Positions 34,613 through 41,200 of a stretch of 64,000 nt of DNA are shown here, piece by piece. The notes under the pieces were generated by a model. That model worked only from the letters and a program-made list of their open reading frames with translations, was not told the DNA's origin and did no database searches. The translations under genes and the position numbers were made by a program. The stretch is from Leptospira neocaledonica (GTDB taxonomy: Bacteria > Spirochaetota > Leptospiria > Leptospirales > Leptospiraceae). The first letter of the stretch is position 1; every line of letters starts with the position of its first letter. The stretch is taken from the NCBI RefSeq assembly GCF_002812205.1, contig NZ_NPEA01000002.1:434001-498000 (forward strand). The letters are read 5' to 3'.

Positions 34613-35012
34613 CAGTCGGTTGGTAGAGTAGTTCTTGGACTCTTAGGTATTTGTCCATTCCGTTGATCTCCCAACGGACTACTTCTCCCACTCTAGCGCC
34701 TAATACTGCAGAGCCATGAGCGGAGAATAAAGAAAGTTTACCGTTAGCGGGAGCGTTTTCAGTATATTCATCGGGATATACTAGGGTAAATTGAAATGCT
34801 TCCGCGTTACCCAAGTCTCTAAGCACGAATTTAGAATTCATAGTGATCAGGTCTTGCGGAACTTGGTTCTGATCTATCTTTTTAGCTTTAGATAGCGTCT
34901 TACGTATGATTTCTAAGATACTCGGCTGGACTACTTTGGATTGGGCGGAAACCTCAAGGGTGGAAAGAATCCTTTGATGATCATTCTTTGAAAGAAATCT
35001 TTTACCACTCAT
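34605..35012 (-). CDS. Rnk/GreA C-terminal-domain protein
   Basis: A 135-residue protein whose C-terminal ~80 residues are the GreA/GreB FKBP-like C-terminal domain (TLVYPDEYTENAPANGKLSL, HGSAVLGARVGEVVRWEI near 95-113), preceded by a short helical region in place of the long Gre coiled coil. This matches Rnk-type regulators, which bind RNA polymerase without stimulating cleavage. The acidic tip residues needed for Gre transcript cleavage are absent. It overlaps the end of the SulP fusion gene by eight bases on the opposite strand. Confidence 0.85.
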   Translation of the reverse strand: MSGKRFLSKNDHQRILSTLEVSAQSKVVQPSILEIIRKTLSKAKKIDQNQVPQDLITMNSKFVLRDLGNAEAFQFTLVYPDEYTENAPANGKLSLFSAHGSAVLGARVGEVVRWEINGMDKYLRVQELLYQPTAI

Positions 35013-35191
35013 GACGCGGTGCCTCCCTTAGAAAACAAATCCGAAACTTACATATCCGCGAAATGTACTCAAGCTTTTTTCCTTTTCTTGAATTTTACGA
35101 AAATTGCATTCGTTTATGCGACATAGAATTTCTCCTTAAAGATAAATTATACTAAACGAAAGATAAGTTTCGTTCGACATAGGAAGAAGAC

Positions 35192-35776
35192 ATGTTCCTA
35201 ACTTTGTTCCAGCCGACTCGAAATAAATCCTTCGCATTAGTTAAGTACCTGTTTCGTTTAGTCCGCAAAGATATACGACCTATACTGATCCTTCCCAAAG
35301 GAAGTTTGGGGCTGGAAGATGGACTCAGTTTTGGAAGAATGATCTCCAAAATTTCAAATCATCACTCTTCAGCAGTGTTGGGCCTCGCAGAAAATTTTTC
35401 TCAAGCGGTTCACTTCTGTAAAGAGATCCGATCCGGTACTCTTGGCGGTCATGCAGGAAGAGAACTTCCTATCTTTGTGGATATTACTAGACTTACTCTC
35501 GGTCCGGAGTCGGAAGATCTAGAGGAGGCCATCCTAGGTTTGGGGGAAAATTGGAGCAGGATTTTTCCACTGACTTGTTTTATTGAAATAGGAAGGGACA
35601 GTTCCAGACTAGAAGAAGCAAGCGGACGTACTTCTCTATTCAGAATTTCTTCTTTAGTCATGGAAAGAAAGGGGAAGGACTGGAGGTCTCTCAAGAGTGA
35701 GAAGAAGGATGAGGATTCGTACGGGGACTGGACCTACGAACTGATCTCTGATCTTCTTCCAGACAGAGGCGCTTGA
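35192..35776 (+). CDS. Conserved hypothetical protein, 194 aa
   Basis: Unrecognised protein of 194 residues. It has a basic N-terminus, then strand-helix alternation (RPILILPKGSLGLEDGLSFG, SSAVLGLAENFSQAVHFC, PIFVDITRLTLGPESEDLEE, FPLTCFIEIGRD). The pattern suggests a compact alpha/beta fold without clear catalytic motifs. No signal peptide or membrane helix is seen. It is divergent from the Rnk-like gene, with an inverted repeat AACGAAA / TTTCGTT (35155..35174) between them. The start at 35192 follows AGGAAGAAGAC, which supports it over other codons. Confidence 0.7.
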   Translation: MFLTLFQPTRNKSFALVKYLFRLVRKDIRPILILPKGSLGLEDGLSFGRMISKISNHHSSAVLGLAENFSQAVHFCKEIRSGTLGGHAGRELPIFVDITRLTLGPESEDLEEAILGLGENWSRIFPLTCFIEIGRDSSRLEEASGRTSLFRISSLVMERKGKDWRSLKSEKKDEDSYGDWTYELISDLLPDRGA

Positions 35777-35808
35777 AATTTTTTTCCAATTATGAATAAG
35801 ACCCGTCC

Positions 35809-35833
35809 GGCCCCTGTCTTTTTTTTAGGGGCC
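35809..35833 (+). terminator. Hairpin with T-filled loop
   Basis: Stem GGCCCCT / AGGGGCC with loop GTCTTTTTTTT, 30 bases after the hypothetical gene. The T run is in the loop rather than after the stem, so it may act as a terminator in either direction or as a leader structure of the following SET gene. Confidence 0.45.
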
Positions 35834-35933
35834 AAGCTAGGGGGTATTTCATATTTTTAATTGAAGTTTTTTCGATCTCGGTCTTGACTGATAAAAATTT
35901 TGCCCCTAATGGGGAAGAGCAGGTTGATCTTGC

Positions 35934-36464
35934 ATGATCGAAAGACGCACGAACAAGTTCGGGGAAAACGGAATCTTCGCCTCTCAACCAATTGCTAAGG
36001 GAACATTACTGTTCAGCTATAGCGAATGGATCGAAGATGAGGAATTCGGATGGAAAGTACTCTCCGTCTCGGAAGCCGATGAACTTCCGGAAGAGGAAAA
36101 GGAAATCTTCATGAAATACGGCTATGACGTAGACTTCGGCCTAGTCACCGGCCCTTCCGGACCTGAATTTGTTATCAATCACTCCAACTTTATGAACCAT
36201 TCCTGTGATCCGAACATGTGGTACGATCAAACGGACAATATTATAGCCAAAAGGGATATAGAAGTTGGAGAAGAGCTTACCATCGACTACGGTAACTTCG
36301 TAGTGAACTTCGACCAAACCTTTGAATGTGCTTGTGGAGCAACCGGCTGCCGCAAATTCATTCGTAAGGACGATTGGAAACTCTTACTACCTCAGTATAG
36401 TCTCAACTTTCCTACATTCATGCATAAGGAAATTAAGAAGATCCTGGTAAAAGTCCCTGCATAG
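35934..36464 (+). CDS. SET-domain protein lysine methyltransferase
   Basis: A 176-residue protein consisting almost entirely of a SET domain with a post-SET cysteine cluster. Order of motifs: NGIFASQPIAKGTLLFSYSE near 13-32 (GxG-type turn replaced by NGIF), NHSNFMNHSCDPNMW near 81-95 containing the NHSCxPN signature, GEELTIDYGNFVVNF with the catalytic Y near 117-131, and CACGATGCRKF giving C-x-C-x4-C of post-SET zinc binding. All SAM- and lysine-binding hallmarks are present. Bacterial SET proteins may modify ribosomal, nucleoid or host proteins; the target here is unknown. There is no secretion signal. Confidence 0.9.
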   Translation: MIERRTNKFGENGIFASQPIAKGTLLFSYSEWIEDEEFGWKVLSVSEADELPEEEKEIFMKYGYDVDFGLVTGPSGPEFVINHSNFMNHSCDPNMWYDQTDNIIAKRDIEVGEELTIDYGNFVVNFDQTFECACGATGCRKFIRKDDWKLLLPQYSLNFPTFMHKEIKKILVKVPA

Positions 36465-36472
36465 GGACTTTT
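36449..36472 (+). terminator. Terminator overlapping the SET stop codon
   Basis: Stem AAAAGTCCC / GGGACTTTT with loop TGCATA, followed by TTG. The TAG stop codon of the SET gene (36462..36464) spans the loop end and first base of the stem. Confidence 0.82.
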
Positions 36473-36482
36473 TTGTTTCTAG

Positions 36483-36509
36483 ATCCAGGATCATTTCCTG
36501 ATCCTGGAT
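36483..36509 (-). terminator. Second hairpin between convergent SET and UPF0316 genes
   Basis: Perfect 11-base stem ATCCAGGATCA / TGATCCTGGAT with a five-base loop. It covers the end of the minus-strand UPF0316 gene. It has no T run on the minus strand, so its role is less certain than that of the adjacent hairpin. Confidence 0.5.
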
Positions 36510-37081
36510 TGCCTTCTCCATAGGATACGGGCAAAACTTTCTCCTTCCTGTCCGGAAGTCTTCCAAAGTTCCGGGTCGCTTGTCTTACGGGCATTCTCTA
36601 TCGTATAAAAGGCTCCTGGCGCCGTATTCTTTAAGATTCCAAGTACAATGGGTATATCCTTTCTTCTTAATAAGGATAGAATGACTTTGACCGGACCTCT
36701 AACTCCCTGAGCTTCCAGTGTGGTTGTGCGATAGCCTGCTTGGGCCAGGTTTTGGACGATCTCTTCTCCCTTTTCAGGAACAATGATGCGGATGAGTGAA
36801 TGCCCGAGGGCCAGTTTTTCTTCTACCACCATTCCTAGGAAAGTGCCCGTAGCAAATCCACCAGCGTATGCTATATAACAGAATACATTGCTTAGGTTTC
36901 TCATGATCTGAGTGATTACGATCAGCCAGAGAAGTACTTCTACAAAGCCTAGGAGGGCTGCCAGGATCTTTCTTTCTCTGGAGATTAGAATGATCCGGAC
37001 AGTGCCTATGCTTACGTCCGTCATTCTGGCAAAATAAATTCCGAGGGGTAAAACTAGATAATCAAAGGCCCAGTTAGGCAT
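36491..37081 (-). CDS. UPF0316/DUF2179 membrane protein
   Basis: A 196-residue protein with three N-terminal membrane helices (about 6-28, 38-60, 64-88; FARMTDVSIGTVRIILISR between the first two and GGFATGTFLGMVVEEK at the end of the third) and a cytoplasmic C-terminal DUF2179 domain with KVILSLLRRKDIPIVLGIL and PGAFYTIENARK near 150-165. This layout is typical of UPF0316 proteins. DUF2179 domains are thought to bind nucleotides or small ligands, but no activity is known for the family. Confidence 0.9.
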   Translation of the reverse strand: MPNWAFDYLVLPLGIYFARMTDVSIGTVRIILISRERKILAALLGFVEVLLWLIVITQIMRNLSNVFCYIAYAGGFATGTFLGMVVEEKLALGHSLIRIIVPEKGEEIVQNLAQAGYRTTTLEAQGVRGPVKVILSLLRRKDIPIVLGILKNTAPGAFYTIENARKTSDPELWKTSGQEGESFARILWRRQSRIRK

Positions 37082-37120
37082 TCGATAATTCTGCAGGTTC
37101 CTAGGTGGTTGGCCAGCAAT

Positions 37121-37435
37121 TTACGGTTTGCAGTACACTTCTACGGTTTTGGTGGTATAGAAGGGACCGATCAAGGTATGAATGACTAGATCCACGAATC
37201 CGGTTTTGATAATCACTTCCGGATGGTTCCTGTCGCAGCCTGCTTCCATTGGTGCGGTAGTAGGATAAATCCCGAAAACAGTGCTTCCTTGTTTTACTTT
37301 TTTATCAGGGCCTGGAGTTTCCTTTGCCAATGCATAGGGAGTATCTCCTCCCTTATGAACCACAGTAGTAGTATGACAACCTGCGGAAAATCCCAAGGCC
37401 AAAACCAATATTAGAGTTTTGATTATCTGTAACAT
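37121..37435 (-). CDS. Bor/Iss-like lipoprotein (copy 2)
   Basis: Small lipoprotein of 104 residues. ATG 37435 is preceded by GTGGAGATAGA and opens a lipoprotein signal ending FSAGC (cysteine 20); the frame extends further upstream but that part overlaps the previous gene. The mature chain has the Bor-family layout: a strand GSTVFGIYPTTAPMEAGC, then VIIKTGFVDLVIHTLIGPFY and the terminal TKTVEVYC. The start overlaps the end of the preceding paralogue by 13 bases. Bor/Iss proteins of lambda and E. coli are surface lipoproteins linked to serum survival; that role is not shown for spirochaetes. Confidence 0.8.
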   Translation of the reverse strand: MLQIIKTLILVLALGFSAGCHTTTVVHKGGDTPYALAKETPGPDKKVKQGSTVFGIYPTTAPMEAGCDRNHPEVIIKTGFVDLVIHTLIGPFYTTKTVEVYCKP

Positions 37436-37803
37436 TCTATCTCCACTGTTTGAGGGGAATAGATCGCAAGAGTTAACTGCTCCCAAAGTCCGTTCCAAAA
37501 ACTTGTATACTGATGAACTGATTTAGGTCCGTCTGCACAGTACTTGGAAGTATCCAAGACAAGGTTTCCAGGATAAAGTCCGAAAAAGTAGTAGGCATGT
37601 TGGATCTTATGAACTTCTCCCCCTTGTTCTGCCTGCGCAGATCTTAGATCTAAAGCACGTTTGCATTCTTTTGAGCTAGGGTAGATCCTGCATGCTTCCG
37701 GAGGGCTTTGGGGATAACGAACCATTGCATGTCTGCAAGATTCTCCGAATCCTAAACTTAAGAATACGATCCCGAGTATCGGTAGAATTTTATCTGCGCG
37801 CAA
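37423..37803 (-). CDS. Bor/Iss-like lipoprotein (copy 1)
   Basis: A 126-residue lipoprotein (signal to GFGESC, cysteine 23) that shares the Bor pattern more clearly than its neighbour: HAYYFFGLYPGNLVLDTSKYC, then HQYTSFWNGLWEQLTLAIYS and PQTVEIEC at the end, comparable to the FVNGLLGF..LGIYTPLEARVYC ending of lambda Bor. A Cys-rich insert (EACRIYPSSKECKRAL) sits after the signal. It overlaps both neighbours by about a dozen bases, so the three small lipoprotein genes are translationally coupled and lie downstream of the large BIG_2 gene. Confidence 0.8.
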   Translation of the reverse strand: MRADKILPILGIVFLSLGFGESCRHAMVRYPQSPPEACRIYPSSKECKRALDLRSAQAEQGGEVHKIQHAYYFFGLYPGNLVLDTSKYCADGPKSVHQYTSFWNGLWEQLTLAIYSPQTVEIECYR

Positions 37804-38275
37804 CTTCTTCCTCCCAAATTACCGAGGCATAACCAGGGCCATGCACCGCGGCGAATATTCTATAAGAAAGAACTTCCGATGGATCGGAAGATAGATGGTT
37901 TAATACCAAGGAATAATCTCCTTTTTCAGGATTGTTGATTTCCAGTTTGCAAGGAGAAAGTTGGCTGATCTTATCTCCACATTTGATTTTAGAATCGAAT
38001 AGGATTCCTTTTCTTAATAAGGAGACTCCTAGGTCCGGTTTATCCGTTAAAACTTCGATGAGTAGAGTAACTCTGTCTGCCTGTTTGATTCTAAATCTAT
38101 ATTCCCAAGCGCCTGTGAGAATGGTTCCGTCTACCTGAGCTTGGAAAGCGGAGGCTTCTGCTTTGGTAACTTTTTCAAAGCGTAATGGCTCATATCTCTG
38201 CTCTTCTCCACAATTATAGAGAAGAGCCAAAGAGAATATGCTGAATATGATACAGAGGCTTATATTCTTTTTCAT
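37790..38275 (-). CDS. Lipoprotein of unknown function in the BIG_2 operon
   Basis: A 161-residue lipoprotein with signal MKKNISLCIIFSIFSLALLY and lipobox LLYNC (cysteine 22). The mature part is beta-rich, with two conserved-looking cysteines (IKCGDKISQLSPC) and the end EDLSSDPSEVLSYRIFAAVH-like strands; I do not recognise the family. The overall pattern (WEYRFRIKQADRVTLLIEVL, GDYSLVLNHLSSD) recalls pre-peptidase C-terminal-type beta sandwiches. Its start overlaps the stop of the BIG_2 gene by four bases, so translation is coupled. Confidence 0.75.
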   Translation of the reverse strand: MKKNISLCIIFSIFSLALLYNCGEEQRYEPLRFEKVTKAEASAFQAQVDGTILTGAWEYRFRIKQADRVTLLIEVLTDKPDLGVSLLRKGILFDSKIKCGDKISQLSPCKLEINNPEKGDYSLVLNHLSSDPSEVLSYRIFAAVHGPGYASVIWEEEVARR

Positions 38276-41200
38276 AAGTTCTGTTGTCTGTATACTCTCA
38301 CAGGAGTATTGTTTTTTCCAACACTCACGTAGAGATAATAGACCCCGCCGGTGCTTACGGATACAGCGGAGAATATTTGCTGCACGTTAGTGGAATCGGT
38401 AAGTCCGTTATTTGCGATTTGAGTCCATACGTTCGATGCAGATCCAGGGTTTGTAGTATTCGTACGATAGATACGGATACCGTTCGGATTATCGAATCCT
38501 ACATAGAGATACGATCCATTTTTAGCCACCATGGTAATCGTCTTATTGGTAGAATCTCCGAAGTTGGTGATACCGTTTCCGTCGTCTCCCACTACGCTCC
38601 AGTCACCGGCATCACATTCAGTGTTCCCGCCAGTGGCAGTAGGATCACATTTCCATAATTGAGCTCTTCGGTTTGTGTCTGTTCCATCGGTACATCCTGT
38701 TACAGTTCCTGCACTTTGACGGATACCGCTTGCCTGAGTTCCTTGGATACAGATGGTCCGAGTCACATACAACTTATCGTTAAATTCTGCAAACTGAGCG
38801 AATGCTCTATCAGCAGGGATCAGATCATAGAATTTTGCAAGTTCCAAAGAGAACCAATTATTCGTGGTACTGTTATGCCATTTCGTATTTGTTCTTGGTC
38901 CTACTTCTGTCCAGTCCGCGCAAGTGTTCTTAGTGGAACATGCTGTAGTAGGGCTAGAAGAATTGGAACGGATGATTGAACCGTTATGACCAACTGCATG
39001 TAGACCACCATTCGCAGCATAGATCCTATTCTTGAATACGATCGAAGAATCCACTCCGATATAATATCCCCAGTTCGGACTGCTGTTTACGCTACCGTTT
39101 CCTCCGTTGGACGGTCCTCCGAAGTACGGCATATAATCGATTCGTATCCTTCTACCATTGCTACCATCGTAAGCATCACAATTCGAACCCGCAGTACAGT
39201 TTCCTGTTCCTGTATCAGCAGTATTAAATGTGATATAGCCGAAGTCAGGAGCATTCAATCCTCCTCCAGTTCCGGTTCCATCATTACTTGGTTTTGCAAA
39301 ACCAGGGAATACTCTGTCGTTCAGAACACTGATAGAAGAAGTTCCTGCAGTTACAGTTCCTGTAATGGAACCCATATCGATGTACTTGTAATTCAGGTTG
39401 GTAGAAGTATCGTTCGAGTAGTAGATATAATCGAAGTTATAATTCGATCCACTCGGAACAGTTCTTGCCGCCGCGATGAAAATATACGGGTTACTTGATA
39501 GAGAACCTGTAGTGAAAATTCCTCTTCCACTTTCATTATCTGGGCCGCAACCATTTGCCAGGGTCGCATCGTTTTGTGTACAACCTGAGTGTCCCAAAGT
39601 CACGTAAGGAGGAACTGCAATACTATTCTCTCGAGTAGTCGCTGAGTTGGAACTAACGTTAGAAGTGTCGGAATTCTGACCATTCGTATCTTTTACGAAG
39701 GAGAATTGGACCGACTCTGGATTAGAGCCATCATAAGCGAAACGTAATGCTCCGTTGCCCGCATTGTTTGGTCCTGTATAGATCTTACTATTGAAGTCCG
39801 CTAAGTAACCGAATGTAGAACCGTTCGGATCGATGGAGATCGGACCGTCACCAAAGTTTACAGGAGAAGTTCCACAACCTAAGAACGAAGCTCTATCTCT
39901 CGGAGATGATTGGATATTTTCCGAATCTCCAGAATCACGGATGGATCCCCAAGAAGTATTATCGAATCCGTCACCGTTCACGTTATTCGCTGCAATGATC
40001 GTATATTGTGCTCCGGTTTGTAATAAGCTGTGAGTAACACAAACTTTTGCAGAATCGGCAGTTGCTCCGCCGCAGACCACTCCATCTAGTATTTTAGCTG
40101 AACTGATGGTGCCTAAGTCTGTGGTTCCGACGAATGCATAACGGTTTGCGCATTCCGAAGTGCTGCTACATTCTGCTGAGCCGGCCGTATTGTTTCCGGA
40201 TTTGATCGGTTTGGAGAAGTTGATGATCACCGTTCCGGTGCTTGCACAAGAAGCCGAGCTGACTTTCAACTGCTCTTGTCCCACAAAGTCTCCATAGTTC
40301 GCACAACCTAAATTGTTCGGACTTGCAGAGAGATCTTGAATACCGCTCTTATTTACGATTATTGTATAGTTGTTTCCGGAAGTTTGAGAAGAAGCCAGGG
40401 TCAAAGTGTAAACCGCTCCAATACCATTTACCGAAGAAACCGAAATATTAGAAGTAGAGGAGAAGTTACTATTATCCGAACAAGAACCGCTTACCGCAGA
40501 GGTCAGCGCTAATTTATAATTAGAAGCAGTGGTTGCCTGGGTAGAATTCACGGATTCCGAGAATGTCACTCTTATAGTAGTCGGGCTCAAAGAAACAACG
40601 TTAGACACAGTCGGAGCAGTAGTATCCAGGAACACCACCGTCAATTGAGTGTTTCCACTTACTGAACCACTGGTCGCGGAGATGGTGATTGTTCCTGCTG
40701 CAACACCTGTTGCCTTACCTTCTGTTCCTCCTGCATTGCTGATTGTAGCCTTGCTCGTATCGGAAGAAGCCCAGGTAACGGAAGTTGTCAAATTCTGAGT
40801 GCTTGAGTCTGAATACGTTCCAGTTGCAGTAAAGTCTTTGGTCTGAGTCGTATACACATTACTGTTCGTAGGAGATACGGAAATAGAAACCAGAACCGCA
40901 GCTGTCACAGTAAAATTAGTAGAAGCTGACACGGAACCTAAGGTTGCAGATATCGTGCTTGTTCCGACTGCGACTGCAGTGGCCACACCCTGATTTCCAT
41001 TCGAATTACTAATCGTAGAAGAAGAAGTATTGGAAGAAGCCCAGGTCACTTGAGCGGTAATATCCAAGGTGGTAGCATCCGAATACACACCGTTTGCTGT
41101 GAATGGAGTCGTATATCCTTTCGCCAAACTAGAGTTAGTCGGAGTGATGGAGATGCTATCAAGAACTGCAGCCGTTACGGTAACTACCGTATCCGTACTA

